Below are positions 30,593 to 39,509 of a DNA stretch of 64,000 nucleotides, piece after piece; within the stretch, counting starts at the first letter, position 1; every line of letters starts with the position of its first letter. The DNA is taken from the NCBI RefSeq assembly GCF_001854605.1, contig NZ_MKJU01000025.1:372378-436377 (forward strand). The letters are read 5' to 3'. The translations under genes were made by a program, and so were the position numbers. The notes under the pieces are model-generated. The model did no database searches. It was not told the DNA's origin and saw only the letters and a program-made list of their open reading frames with translations. This DNA comes from Pseudoalteromonas amylolytica. GTDB taxonomy: Bacteria; Pseudomonadota; Gammaproteobacteria; Enterobacterales; Alteromonadaceae.

Positions 30593-31183
30593 CTAGCTGG
30601 TTGTTAGCCTTTGTCTTGCATCTAGCATTTGCTGCTTTGTTTGTTCGTCTAGCTCATTGTCGCTTTGTGCGTTGTCTTCTAGTGGTTCTTCATCGATTTC
30701 TAGGTTCATCGGAACATCGGGTGTTTTAATCAAGGTGATCAACGCAGGTAAGATTTCATAGTAAAAATCTTTGTTGTAGGCAATACCATTGCTGGGTAAT
30801 TCCGCTACAAAATACTGTAGCTGTTCGGCGAGTAGCTCGGTATTACCTGTTACTCGACACTTACCTAATTCAGTCCCGACGGTACGGGTAAATAACTCAC
30901 TAACAACTTCAAGCTGAGTCAGATTGGCTTCCGTGTGTGCTTGAACGACAAAAAAGTTACCGACAATAGCATTAATCTTTGGAGCGTATTTAGGGCGCAG
31001 GATTTTAGCGTCTACATACTCGGCCGTTCTTTGTTTAAAGTGTGTTGTTATCTCTTTTAAACGGTTATTAAAAATTTTCTTTTCGGCTTCACGTGCCTTT
31101 TTACGATTATTTTCTATCACAACGTACACTCCAAGTAATGTAATCAGAAGAAGTAGTGTGAAAAAAACAATATAACTGATCAT
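30593..31183 (-). CDS. Single-TM membrane-anchored hypothetical protein
   Basis: 196 residues. The N-terminus (residues 4-23) is one hydrophobic helix, followed by a basic, Lys/Arg/Glu-rich coiled-coil-like segment (25-60), a folded-looking middle with an isolated Cys ('GKCRVTGN'), and an acidic, Asn/Gln-rich tail (165-196). It has no signal-peptidase motif, so it is probably a signal-anchored inner-membrane protein. AGGAAAG lies upstream of the ATG. It sits between recN and nadK on the same strand, with 60-90 base gaps. I do not recognise a family. Confidence 0.7.
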   Translation of the reverse strand: MISYIVFFTLLLLITLLGVYVVIENNRKKAREAEKKIFNNRLKEITTHFKQRTAEYVDAKILRPKYAPKINAIVGNFFVVQAHTEANLTQLEVVSELFTRTVGTELGKCRVTGNTELLAEQLQYFVAELPSNGIAYNKDFYYEILPALITLIKTPDVPMNLEIDEEPLEDNAQSDNELDEQTKQQMLDARQRLTTS

Positions 31184-31246
31184 GTCGGTTCAACTTTCCT
31201 AAATTAGAAAAATAGTTTTTATGTATTTTGCGGTATCTTACAGGTA

Positions 31247-32131
31247 TTAGTAAAGCCTGCTACCCCAATTTAATTTTTGTCTAAGTACGTTGTAGTACGA
31301 GTATGATTTTGGGTGGATTAAACGCAAAGATTTCTCTGCTTTTTTTATGACCACTTCGTCACCAGGAAGCACAGCGAGCACCACATGGCTATCGCAGCTC
31401 ACTTGTAGGCTATCGGTATTCTCAAGGCTGAGTTTGAGCCGAATTTCATTGTTAGCGTCAACCACCAACGGGCGACTTGAAAGCGTGTGCGGAAACATGG
31501 GGACTAGCGCCATGGCGTTAAGCTGAGGTGTGAGAATTGGCCCACCACCAGACAGAGAATATGCAGTTGACCCAGTCGGCGTCGAAACAATCAGTCCGTC
31601 TGAGCGCTGTGAGAAAACAAATTCTCCATTGATAAATGCTTCAAACTCTATCATGTGTGCAACTTTGTCAGCGTGAAGTACGGCTTCATTCACTGCAAGG
31701 TTTGCACTTTTGAGCTCTGCGTGACGGTACACTTCTACTTCTAATAAAAAGCGAGACTCGGAAATAAACTCTCCGCGTAGCACTTCTTCAAGACTCGCTT
31801 CAAACCCATCAGGATTCAAATCCGTTAAAAAGCCAAGGTTACCTCTGTTTACACCTATTACTGCCACGTCAAAACGTGCTAGTACGCGCGCTGCACCAAG
31901 CATATTACCATCACCACCGACGACGATAGCCAAGTCGCATTGATTGCCTAGCTCCACCAGTTCTGTAAGTGAGTTGTTATCTATGTTAGATATTTGCGCT
32001 CCTACGCGCGCTTCAACCAATACGGTGTAACCAAGTGCTTGCAAAAAGGTATATAAGCGTTGTAAGGTCAACGCCGCGCCTTCATGACTCGGCTTACCAA
32101 TTAAACCAATGGTTTTGAAGGGAGTCGTCAT
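31247..32131 (-). CDS. nadK: NAD kinase
   Basis: 294 residues, near the E. coli length of 292. The GGDG motif at 72-75 ('[14 protein letters not shown]') and the glycine-rich '[15 protein letters not shown]' segment are both diagnostic. It phosphorylates NAD to NADP using ATP. AAGGA lies 11 bases before the ATG. It is divergent from the HrcA-like gene, with grpE beyond, a neighbourhood found in many gammaproteobacteria (nadK beside grpE and recN). Confidence 0.97.
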   Translation of the reverse strand: MTTPFKTIGLIGKPSHEGAALTLQRLYTFLQALGYTVLVEARVGAQISNIDNNSLTELVELGNQCDLAIVVGGDGNMLGAARVLARFDVAVIGVNRGNLGFLTDLNPDGFEASLEEVLRGEFISESRFLLEVEVYRHAELKSANLAVNEAVLHADKVAHMIEFEAFINGEFVFSQRSDGLIVSTPTGSTAYSLSGGGPILTPQLNAMALVPMFPHTLSSRPLVVDANNEIRLKLSLENTDSLQVSCDSHVVLAVLPGDEVVIKKAEKSLRLIHPKSYSYYNVLRQKLNWGSRLY

Positions 32132-32217
32132 GTTGAATGTCCTTGATAATAATAGCGCAAGACTAACTTAAAAAGTTATGACTTGAAACTGGCAAATGAT
32201 GTCACTACATAAATAAT

Positions 32218-33162
32218 ATGAAATTAACAGCACGCGACCAACAAATCTTTTCTGCCGTAATGAGCTTGTACTGTAACGGCGAGGGGCATCCTGTTGCTTC
32301 GAGTAAAATAGCGAAGCAAAAAGGCATGGCAGTCTGCTCTGCAACCGTTCGCAATGCAATGGCCAGATTAGAAAGAGAAGGCTTACTTTATTCTCCTCAT
32401 ACCTCAGCCGGGAGAGTTCCCACAGATTCTGGCTTGAAATATTGGCTGGACGAGTATTTTGCACTTGCGCAGATAGCCAATTACTGGCAGCCAGAACAAA
32501 ACCAGTTGATAGAGTTTGCGCACAACTTAAGCCAAAAATTCAATGTGTGTTGTTGTGTTGGTTTACCGCAAGCAAGTTCACAGTTGGTATTTCGTGTTGA
32601 AGTACTCGCATTTGATAGTAGTTCTTGGTTGGTGCTCTTAATTGATAGAGCAGGTCAGTCACAAAATATTTGTATCAATAAACCTAAAGATGACAGTGAT
32701 CAGCATAGGTATTTATTCGCGGCTTGGATGAATACGGTATTTAGTCAACAGACTCTAATTGAAGGTTTACACCGGATGCGTGCGATGGCGCACAGCGCCC
32801 CTGAAAATTGTCGAGAGCAATTAGCTCAATGGACGAGAGAACTTCACCACCAGCTAGGCACTGATAACAGTATTGTTGTAGGTGAAAGATATTTATATCA
32901 AGGGTTAGACATAGAAACCGAACTCAATATTGGTGTGTCGTTCTTGCATCAGGTTGAAGATAAGTTAGCGTTTAAGAATGGTTTGTCTGTTGTACTTGGT
33001 ACTGAGCTGAGCACACTCAATGTTAAACAGTCCGTTGTTTTGAGTGTTCCGTATTTTCAAAAAGGTGAATATCAAAGCAGATTTTGTGTAATTTGCCCAT
33101 CTAATGCGCCGATTGAGGCTATCATTACACAATTTTCCCAAATCACGCCATTAGGGGCTTGA
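32218..33162 (+). CDS. hrcA: HrcA-like heat-shock transcriptional regulator
   Basis: 314 residues. The N-terminal winged helix (about 1-75) carries the HrcA signature: '[29 protein letters not shown]', described here by its S-x-T-V-R-N-x-M core, then '[20 protein letters not shown]', and 'GLKYWLDEY'. The rest resembles a divergent HrcA GAF-like/dimerisation region. It is somewhat shorter than typical HrcA (about 340). Classical HrcA binds CIRCE elements (TTAGCACTC-N9-GAGTGCTAA); none is visible upstream of grpE or htpG in this window, so targets are elsewhere or altered. A weak sigma-32-like CTTGAAA at 32182 precedes it. The grpE promoter overlaps its stop codon. Confidence 0.75.
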   Translation: MKLTARDQQIFSAVMSLYCNGEGHPVASSKIAKQKGMAVCSATVRNAMARLEREGLLYSPHTSAGRVPTDSGLKYWLDEYFALAQIANYWQPEQNQLIEFAHNLSQKFNVCCCVGLPQASSQLVFRVEVLAFDSSSWLVLLIDRAGQSQNICINKPKDDSDQHRYLFAAWMNTVFSQQTLIEGLHRMRAMAHSAPENCREQLAQWTRELHHQLGTDNSIVVGERYLYQGLDIETELNIGVSFLHQVEDKLAFKNGLSVVLGTELSTLNVKQSVVLSVPYFQKGEYQSRFCVICPSNAPIEAIITQFSQITPLGA

Positions 33163-33185
33163 ATCTCAAAATTCAATCCCCATAA
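33158..33185 (+). promoter_or_regulatory. Sigma-32 heat-shock promoter of grpE
   Basis: -35 CTTGAAT (33158-33164), 13-bp spacer, -10 CCCCATAA (33178-33185). The -35 includes the hrcA-like TGA stop. The same spacing is found at the htpG promoter. The grpE ATG follows 35 bases downstream. Confidence 0.85.
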
Positions 33186-33220
33186 TTAGCCACAGTAGTA
33201 AAGAATTGGAGAAATCTTAC

Positions 33221-33823
33221 ATGTCTGAGCAAACCAATGCCCCTGAACATGAACAAGACGCTGCTGAGCAAGTAGAGCAAGCAGCTCAAACACAAGAAGA
33301 AACAAAAGTAGAAGATGAAGCGCAAGCTGAGTTAAGCCCAGAGGAAGAAATAGCTGGTTTATACGCTGAACTGGAAGCTGCAAAGCAGACTATTGCTGAT
33401 CAACAAGACAGTGTTGTACGTGCTGCTGCTGACGTTGAGAATATGCGTCGCAGAGCAGCGCAAGATGTTGAGAAGGCGCATAAGTTTGCTTTAGAAAAGT
33501 TCGCTAATGAGCTTTTGCCTGTGATTGACAACCTAGAACGCGCGATTGAATTCTCTGATAAAGAAAATGAGACCTTAAAGCCTGTGCTTGAAGGTATCGA
33601 TATGACATTAAAGAGCTTTTCTGACGCTGTTGCCAAGTTTGGTGTTGAAACTGTTAATCCTCAAGGAGAAGCATTTAACCCAGAGTTACATCAGGCTATG
33701 TCTATTCAACCAAGCAATGATGTCTCACCAAACACCGTGCTTGCGGTAATGCAAAAAGGCTATACGCTAAACGGTCGCTTATTACGACCTGCGATGGTTA
33801 TGGTTTCTAAAGAAGCGGAATAA
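33221..33823 (+). CDS. grpE: Nucleotide exchange factor GrpE
   Basis: 200 residues (E. coli 197). Acidic, Gln/Glu-rich unstructured N-terminus (1-50), a long coiled coil (50-95, '[20 protein letters not shown]'), and the C-terminal beta domain with 'NPELHQAM' and '[18 protein letters not shown]'. It releases ADP from DnaK. ATG 33221 has GGAG 9 bases upstream; TTG 33206 is not needed. It is driven by its own sigma-32 promoter and ends at a bidirectional terminator. Confidence 0.97.
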   Translation: MSEQTNAPEHEQDAAEQVEQAAQTQEETKVEDEAQAELSPEEEIAGLYAELEAAKQTIADQQDSVVRAAADVENMRRRAAQDVEKAHKFALEKFANELLPVIDNLERAIEFSDKENETLKPVLEGIDMTLKSFSDAVAKFGVETVNPQGEAFNPELHQAMSIQPSNDVSPNTVLAVMQKGYTLNGRLLRPAMVMVSKEAE

Positions 33824-33838
33824 GCATATCTTTGGCAT

Positions 33839-33867
33839 AAAAAAAGCCGAGTTAATCGGCTTTTTTT
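33839..33867. terminator. Bidirectional terminator grpE / Bcr-family gene
   Basis: AAAAAAAGCCGA-GTTAA-TCGGCTTTTTTT. The minus-strand exporter gene ends inside this hairpin (stop at 33852), so its last codons form one arm. Confidence 0.85.
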
Positions 33868-35090
33868 ATGCCTGATTTTTGCCAAACTTGATACAGACAA
33901 CACGCTATAACGGCGCTTAGCATCAAACAAGCAAACGGCAATGCGGTACTTGGCTTAATGAGTGCTAAAATAGGCCCGACTAAGGCACCGCTGCCAAAAC
34001 GCAAAGTTCCAATTACAGCAGTGGCGGTTCCGGTGTGCTTTTCAAAAGCGATTAAAATTAAGGCATCTGCGTTGCTAGCGATAATCCCTAGGCTCATCAT
34101 CAATGGTGCAATGGTGCTGGCGAAGACCCATACATTGACCTGTTGAGTGCTTTCGAACACTAAGGTGATGCCCGTAACCATCCCAATGATTAAGCCAAGA
34201 TAGAGTAAACGTCTTGACCCCAGCTTTGGTACTAGCCGTGTGTTTAGGAAGTTACCAAACATGAGCGCCATCACATTAAGCGCAAATAGAATACCAAACA
34301 GCTGCTCGGAGACTTTGAAGTAATCAAGGTAGACGAAAGGAACGGACGTAAGGAAGCAAAAGAATGCAAATGACGCAGCCATAGACGTGAGTATATCCAT
34401 GCGACATAGCTTGTTGGACAATACTTGTTGATAGTTTTTAAAAAAGAAGCGTGCAGAGATCTTATCTTTGTTAAACCTTGGTACATCGATATCAGCGAAG
34501 GTAATAAAAACAAAAACTACGATGGCGTATAAAGTTAAGCACCAAAATATTGCACTCCAATGCAAAATGAGCATCAGACCTGCACCAATACTTGGTGCCA
34601 GCAGCGGAGCTAGCATCATAATCATAGATACATAAGACATGCCTTTGGCGGTATCTTGCTGATAATAATGCCGAATTATTCCAGGTACCACGACACTTGC
34701 GGCAGCGCCTGTAAAGGCCTGAATGACCCTAAGCAGATTGAATGTTTCTATGTTTGTGCAAAGCGCAAGTAGTGCTGAACTGATAGCAAACCCCAACAGC
34801 CCAAAACGCGCTAACAGGGTACGTGAAAATCTGTCAGCTAATGGACCGAAAATCAACATACCTAGCGCATAGCCCGCTAAGTAGCTGCTCAAAGAAACTT
34901 GTACCTTCTCCAAAGACGTATTGAGTTGTTCAGCTATCACGACCATAGCCGGCAGATATAGGTCTATTGCAAGCGGTGTTAACGCCACTATACTGGCTAA
35001 TAATGGCAAAAATAATCGACCAAGAGGGTGAGCGTTTTGCACAGGCGTCCAAAATGATGAGTTTGTGTTAAGTCTAACAAACTGAAGCAT
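33852..35090 (-). CDS. Bcr/CflA family drug:H+ antiporter (MFS)
   Basis: 412 residues with about 12 hydrophobic segments. The N-terminal 'PLAIDLYLPAM' (motif D1 of the 12-TMS DHA1 family) and 'GPLADRFSRT' (MFS motif A) place it with Bcr/CflA exporters. Substrates are not predictable; relatives export bicyclomycin, chloramphenicol or florfenicol. The ATG at 35090 was chosen; a TTG 30 bases upstream extends the frame without support. Its 3' end lies within the grpE terminator. It is divergent from the M48 lipoprotein gene, with a 130-base gap. Confidence 0.88.
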   Translation of the reverse strand: MLQFVRLNTNSSFWTPVQNAHPLGRLFLPLLASIVALTPLAIDLYLPAMVVIAEQLNTSLEKVQVSLSSYLAGYALGMLIFGPLADRFSRTLLARFGLLGFAISSALLALCTNIETFNLLRVIQAFTGAAASVVVPGIIRHYYQQDTAKGMSYVSMIMMLAPLLAPSIGAGLMLILHWSAIFWCLTLYAIVVFVFITFADIDVPRFNKDKISARFFFKNYQQVLSNKLCRMDILTSMAASFAFFCFLTSVPFVYLDYFKVSEQLFGILFALNVMALMFGNFLNTRLVPKLGSRRLLYLGLIIGMVTGITLVFESTQQVNVWVFASTIAPLMMSLGIIASNADALILIAFEKHTGTATAVIGTLRFGSGALVGPILALIKPSTALPFACLMLSAVIACCLYQVWQKSGIKKAD

Positions 35091-35220
35091 ATTCAGGGGA
35101 ATTTCTGAGTCAGAGTGCAATAATTTGAGACAAGTCTTGGCTTTTGCCCTAATCGGCGTTTGAGTAGCCAGTCAAATGTTTTAAACTAGCGACAAACTTA
35201 ATGTTACGGGAATTAACTGC

Positions 35221-36015
35221 ATGAAAAAACTACTTACCGCTTTGGCGATTACGCTCGCTATTTCGGGGTGTAAAACTTCACCGACCGGGCGCACACAGAT
35301 TACGTTATATTCAGACCAACAAATGAGTGAGATGGGGGTTGCCAGCTTTGCACAAATGAAAGAGCAGCAGCCTATTGAAGCGGATAAGTCGACTAATGCT
35401 TATGTGAAATGTATTGCGGATCACCTGATTGACCAATTACCAGCTGAATATGCGAATCAGCAATGGGAAGTTGTGGTATTCAAAGAACCCAGCGCCAATG
35501 CGTTTGCATTGCCTGGAGGCAAAATTGGTGTGCATACTGGGCTATTAGAGGTGGCGAAAAACCAGCATCAGCTTGCAGCTGTGATGGGCCATGAAGTGGG
35601 GCATGTGATTGCCCAGCACGCCAATGAACGTGTATCGCAAAACAGTTTGCTGCAGTTTGGCTTGCAGGCGAGTAATGTGGCGTTGCAAATGGGGGATGTT
35701 CGATATCGAGATGCCATCATGCAAGGTTTAGGACTCGGGGCACAGTTTGGTGTGGCACTGCCCTTTAGCCGTTCTCATGAAAGTGAGGCGGATGTAATTG
35801 GCTTAGATCTAATGGCCAAAGCTGGCTTTGACCCTCAAGGTTCGGTGGCTTTATGGCGTAATATGGAGGCTGCCTCTAGCGAGCGTCCTCCTGAGTTCAT
35901 GTCAACGCACCCTGCGCCAAATACTCGTATCGCAAACTTGCAACAAGGAATGAATAATGCCCTAGAACTCAAGCAGCAGGCTTGGCAATCAGGCCGTAAA
36001 CCCCAGTGTAAATAA
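35221..36015 (+). CDS. M48 family metallopeptidase lipoprotein (LoiP/BepA-like)
   Basis: 264 residues. Signal peptide with lipobox I-S-G-C, lipidated Cys17. Zinc motif HEVGH at 124-128 and the third ligand Glu in 'SHESEADVIG'; 'STHPAPNTRI' near the C-terminus is typical. Lys18 at +2 rather than Asp predicts outer-membrane anchoring, facing the periplasm. Relatives such as LoiP and BepA degrade misfolded outer-membrane proteins, so a periplasmic quality-control role is inferred. It lacks the TPR domain of BepA, which favours the LoiP type. Confidence 0.9.
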   Translation: MKKLLTALAITLAISGCKTSPTGRTQITLYSDQQMSEMGVASFAQMKEQQPIEADKSTNAYVKCIADHLIDQLPAEYANQQWEVVVFKEPSANAFALPGGKIGVHTGLLEVAKNQHQLAAVMGHEVGHVIAQHANERVSQNSLLQFGLQASNVALQMGDVRYRDAIMQGLGLGAQFGVALPFSRSHESEADVIGLDLMAKAGFDPQGSVALWRNMEAASSERPPEFMSTHPAPNTRIANLQQGMNNALELKQQAWQSGRKPQCK

Positions 36016-36048
36016 ACGGCGAACAAGTTATAGAGCTAACCTTATAGA

Positions 36049-36080
36049 GTGCGAATTGACTGCTATAGTTTAATTCGCAC
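36049..36080. other. Hairpin after the M48 gene; otherwise empty 280-bp gap
   Basis: GTGCGAATT and AATTCGCAC arms around a 14-base loop, 33 bases after the M48 stop, without a T tract. The rest of 36081-36297 holds only weak short inverted repeats (TATCTAT/ATAGATA at 36190-36233) and no convincing gene. Confidence 0.4.
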
Positions 36081-36297
36081 ATTAAATAAGTAGTTTAGCC
36101 GTCGTGTCTTAGTGAAATTTGATCTGGCTCAAAATAGGTGACAACACAACATAGGAGAGGACAAAAGTCCTTATCTGAGGGGGTTTATTTATCTATCCTC
36201 GCCAGTTATCTACACAGGGCTAACACATAGATAGGCGGGTTTAGATACCAATTGCTTATTTACCAGTGAACTCATGCAATAATCAAGTGGAATCATT

Positions 36298-37140
36298 ATG
36301 CAACAATTACCTACGGTCGATTATCGTGCGCCAGATGCCGCAGCACAATTTGTCGAGTCTTTACGCAATACAGGCTTTGGTGTGTTGAAAAACCACCCAA
36401 TCCCACAGCAATTAGTTGAGTCTATCTACAAAAACTGGCAAGAGTTTTTTAACTCTGAGCAAAAGCATGAATTTTTGTATGACAAACAAACTCAAGATGG
36501 CTATTTTCCACCTGATGTATCTGAGGTTGCAAAAGGCTTTACCGTTAAAGACATCAAAGAATACTTTCATGTTTACCCTAAAGGCCGTGTACCTGCGCAA
36601 CTAGAGGCGGAAGTTCGTGAGTACTACCGATTAGCAAACGAGTTTGCTGCAGAGTTGTTAAGCTGGGTGCAAGCGCAAGCGCCGGAAGATGTGCGAGCAA
36701 AGTTCTCAATCGACCTTAAAGATATGATTGCTGACTCAGAGCAAACTTTGCTGCGTATATTACATTACCCACCAATGACGGGCGATGAAGAGCCTGGGGC
36801 AATTCGTGCCGCAGCGCACGGTGACATTAATTTGTTAACGGTACTGCCAGCGGCCAATGAGCCAGGTTTACAGGTGCAAACCAAAGAGGGCGGTTGGCTT
36901 GATGTGCCTTGTGACTTTGGTTCTCTAATCATCAACATTGGTGATATGTTGCAAGAGGCATCTGGTGGATATTTTCCATCAACGATTCACAGAGTAATTA
37001 ACCCAACAGGAAAAGCTTCTACGAAGTCTCGTATTTCTTTACCGCTGTTTTTACATCCTCGTCCTGACGTTGTGTTGTCTGAGCGATACACAGCAGATAG
37101 CTATCTTCAGGAAAGATTAACTGAACTTGGCGTTAAATAG
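36298..37140 (+). CDS. 2-oxoglutarate/Fe(II) oxygenase, isopenicillin-N-synthase-like
   Basis: 280 residues. N-terminal DIOX_N-like region ('NTGFGVLKNHPIP'), and a C-terminal jelly-roll with the iron facial triad His174-x-Asp176 ('AAHGDINLLTVL') and His231 ('STIHRVINP'), and the 2OG-binding Arg245 in 'KSRISLPLF'. Cytoplasmic oxygenase; substrate unknown. Similar single-copy genes are widespread in marine gammaproteobacteria without known function. Monocistronic, with its own terminator. Confidence 0.85.
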   Translation: MQQLPTVDYRAPDAAAQFVESLRNTGFGVLKNHPIPQQLVESIYKNWQEFFNSEQKHEFLYDKQTQDGYFPPDVSEVAKGFTVKDIKEYFHVYPKGRVPAQLEAEVREYYRLANEFAAELLSWVQAQAPEDVRAKFSIDLKDMIADSEQTLLRILHYPPMTGDEEPGAIRAAAHGDINLLTVLPAANEPGLQVQTKEGGWLDVPCDFGSLIINIGDMLQEASGGYFPSTIHRVINPTGKASTKSRISLPLFLHPRPDVVLSERYTADSYLQERLTELGVK

Positions 37141-37169
37141 AATAGAGCGGCTTAGCCGCTCTATTTTTA
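37141..37169 (+). terminator. Intrinsic terminator after the 2OG oxygenase gene
   Basis: ATAGAGCGGC-TTA-GCCGCTCTAT followed by TTTTTAT, directly after the stop codon. Confidence 0.85.
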
Positions 37170-37309
37170 TGTAATTCAATCGCTTAACAACCCTAACTCG
37201 GCAGTTTTATTCCTATAATATCAATATACTCATCAAATTTACGCTGACAACCTGATGATTCTGTGCAATATTAGAATTTTTCAATGTCGAACAAAATCGT
37301 CAAAAAAAT

Positions 37310-37327
37310 AATGACAACGCTGTCATT
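37310..37327 (+). promoter_or_regulatory. NagR-type operator upstream of nagK-nagA
   Basis: AATGACAACGCTGTCATT, an 18-bp near-perfect palindrome matching the AATGACA-rCGy-TGTCATT motif reported for the LacI-family regulator NagR in Shewanella and other Alteromonadales. About 85 bases upstream of nagK. No nagR gene lies in this window. Confidence 0.82.
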
Positions 37328-37411
37328 TTGTGTGTAACATTAATTCAACACGACTCAATGCTCAGCAATAATTATAAAATTGAGCCAACTCCAATCGATA
37401 GAGGTCGCTAC

Positions 37412-38323
37412 ATGATGGCTAAACAGGTGCAACAAGACCAGTTATATATAGGTATAGACGGCGGAGGAACGAAATGCCGCGCTACTATCTACTCGAAGCA
37501 ACACGGTGTGCTAGGCACTGGACTGGGAGGTCCGGCGAATCCACTTCATGGTCTTGAACGTACGTTAGAGTCAATCATGGTTTCTACCCAGTTGGCCTTG
37601 CAAGATGCTGGTTTGCGAGTGGAACAAGTTCATGAACTCAACGCTGGTATGGGCCTCGCTGGTGTTAATTTACCAGCTTTATATGACAAAATTATGCAGT
37701 GGGATCACCCATTCCAACAAATGTTCTTAACTACGGACTTACATACGGCCTGCATTGGTGCACATGAAGGGCAAGATGGCGCAGTGATTATTACCGGCAC
37801 TGGCTCGTGTGGTTTTTCTATCGTCAGTGGTCGCTCCGTGAACTATGGCGGCCATGGTTTTGCGCAAGGTGATATTGGTAGTGGTGCATGGATGGGATTG
37901 GAAGCCATAAAAGCTGTATTACTAGATTTAGATGGTCTAGGCAAAGCAACGGCAATGAGTGACATGTTTAAATCTCATTTCAACACGTTGACCGCTATGG
38001 GCATTGCTGAGCAAATGGCAGGGCAACCGTCTAGTGGATACGCTAAATTAGCGCGCTTTGTGTTTAATGCTGCAGAGCAAGAGGACGAAGTTGCGCTAGC
38101 GATTGTTACTCAAGGTGCCGACTATATTAGCCGTTTGGCAAAACGTTTATTAGAAAACCAACCGCCACGTTTGTCCATGATTGGCGGGTTGGCTGAGCCA
38201 TTAAATAAATGGTTGGACCCAGATATTGCTGCGCGAGTTGAGCTTCCCAAGCAGCCGCCAGAGATGGGCGCAATTTATTTTGCGATTCAAAATGTAGAGC
38301 AGAATTTGGAAAAGGCTAACTAA
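37412..38323 (+). CDS. nagK: N-acetylglucosamine kinase (BadF/BadG family)
   Basis: 303 residues. ASKHA-fold kinase with phosphate-1 'YIGIDGGGTKCRATI', phosphate-2 'TTDLHTACIGA', 'ITGTGSCG' and adenosine 'MIGGLAEPL' motifs. This matches the BadF/BcrA-type GlcNAc kinase of alteromonad chitin catabolism, not the ROK-type NagK of E. coli. It makes GlcNAc-6-phosphate from imported GlcNAc. ATG 37412 (or the adjacent 37415) has GAGGT upstream; the in-frame upstream ATG-like starts overlap the operator. TAATG overlap with nagA. Confidence 0.92.
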   Translation: MMAKQVQQDQLYIGIDGGGTKCRATIYSKQHGVLGTGLGGPANPLHGLERTLESIMVSTQLALQDAGLRVEQVHELNAGMGLAGVNLPALYDKIMQWDHPFQQMFLTTDLHTACIGAHEGQDGAVIITGTGSCGFSIVSGRSVNYGGHGFAQGDIGSGAWMGLEAIKAVLLDLDGLGKATAMSDMFKSHFNTLTAMGIAEQMAGQPSSGYAKLARFVFNAAEQEDEVALAIVTQGADYISRLAKRLLENQPPRLSMIGGLAEPLNKWLDPDIAARVELPKQPPEMGAIYFAIQNVEQNLEKAN

Positions 38324-39447
38324 TGACGACACACCTATATCGAGCGAGTAAGCTATTTGACGGTTTTGATTTTAAAGAAAACATTTGTTTTGCCGTAAAG
38401 AACGGGAAAATTTGCTTTGATGTTGACGCTCGCAGCGACTCAATTAAAACTCTGTCGGGGTTAATAGTCCCTGGGTTTGTTGATGTTCAAGTAAACGGTG
38501 GTGGAGGTGCGTTTTTCAATGCTCAGCAGTCCACTGCATGTTTAGATAAAATGGTATCAGCTCATGGACAATTTGGCTCAACGGCGTTGATGCCAACTTT
38601 GATCACTGACAAAGTTGATGTGATGAAAGCGGCAGCTGACGCCACTGCGCAAGCTTTGGCTCAGAAGCAAAGGGGCATTGTAGGTATTCATTTCGAGGGG
38701 CCTCATTTGTCTTATCCTAAAAAAGGGACCCACAGCGAGCAATACATCCGGCCCATTTCGGAGCAAGAGTTTGCTATCTATGCTCGTCAAGATATAGGCA
38801 TCAAAATGGTGACGTTAGCGCCCGAAACAGTACCTCTTGATGATATTAAACGGTTGGTAGCACTTGGAGTTAAAGTTAGCATTGGTCATTCAAATGCTGA
38901 CTTTGACACGGCAATGGCCGCACTGCGAGTCGGTGCCGATGGCTTTACACATCTGTTCAATGCTATGTCTGCGTTTACATCTCGTGAACCAGGTGTTGTT
39001 GGTGCAGCACTTTGGGATGACAATAGCTGGTGTGGATTAATCGTTGATGGACATCACGTACATAGCGCTTCGGCCAAATTAGCGATTCGTACAAAGCAAC
39101 GCGGTAAAGTTATGCTGGTGACGGACGCCATGCCGCCTGTGGGTACAAATGATATGGAATTCGATTTTTTTGACGGCCGTAAGGTGATAAGAACAGGTGA
39201 TAGGCTGAACTCCACCACAGGTGAACTGGCGGGCAGCGTATTAGATATGGCCAGTGCCGTACGCAATACGGTCAATGATTTAGAAGTGTCATTGGGCGAG
39301 AGCCTGCGAATGGCTTCACTCTATCCTGCTCAGTATTTAGGGCTTAAGGGCAAGGGACACCTACTCCAAGGAGCAGACGCAGACTTTGTTGTCTTGGATG
39401 AGCAACTGTTTTCGCAATCGACTTACATCGCTGGACATCAAATATAG
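38323..39447 (+). CDS. nagA: N-acetylglucosamine-6-phosphate deacetylase
   Basis: 374 residues. Amidohydrolase fold; 'VDVQVNGGGGAFFN' near the N-terminus, metal-binding Glu in 'IHFEGPHLSYPKKGTH', His in 'SIGHSNADFDTA' and 'THLFNAMS', and the catalytic Asp in 'LVTDAMPPVGTN'. It converts GlcNAc-6-P to glucosamine-6-P and acetate. Co-translated with nagK (1-base overlap). A terminator follows, so nagX may have partly separate expression. Confidence 0.95.
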   Translation: MTTHLYRASKLFDGFDFKENICFAVKNGKICFDVDARSDSIKTLSGLIVPGFVDVQVNGGGGAFFNAQQSTACLDKMVSAHGQFGSTALMPTLITDKVDVMKAAADATAQALAQKQRGIVGIHFEGPHLSYPKKGTHSEQYIRPISEQEFAIYARQDIGIKMVTLAPETVPLDDIKRLVALGVKVSIGHSNADFDTAMAALRVGADGFTHLFNAMSAFTSREPGVVGAALWDDNSWCGLIVDGHHVHSASAKLAIRTKQRGKVMLVTDAMPPVGTNDMEFDFFDGRKVIRTGDRLNSTTGELAGSVLDMASAVRNTVNDLEVSLGESLRMASLYPAQYLGLKGKGHLLQGADADFVVLDEQLFSQSTYIAGHQI

Positions 39448-39460
39448 ATTTCCCTGAATG

Positions 39461-39492
39461 AAAACCCCGTTGCAGTTTAACGGGGCTTTTTC
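39461..39492 (+). terminator. Intrinsic terminator between nagA and nagX
   Basis: CCCCGTT-GCAGTTT-AACGGGG stem followed by CTTTTTCC. It is probably leaky, as nagX lacks an obvious promoter of its own in the 20 bases that remain. Confidence 0.75.
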
Positions 39493-39509
39493 CTTTTAAG
39501 AGGGCTTGC

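Noticed and set aside
32164..33220. CIRCE operator (TTAGCACTC-N9-GAGTGCTAA) near the HrcA-like gene and grpE
   Set aside because: Read through both intergenic regions; no such inverted repeat was found, only sigma-32-like sites.
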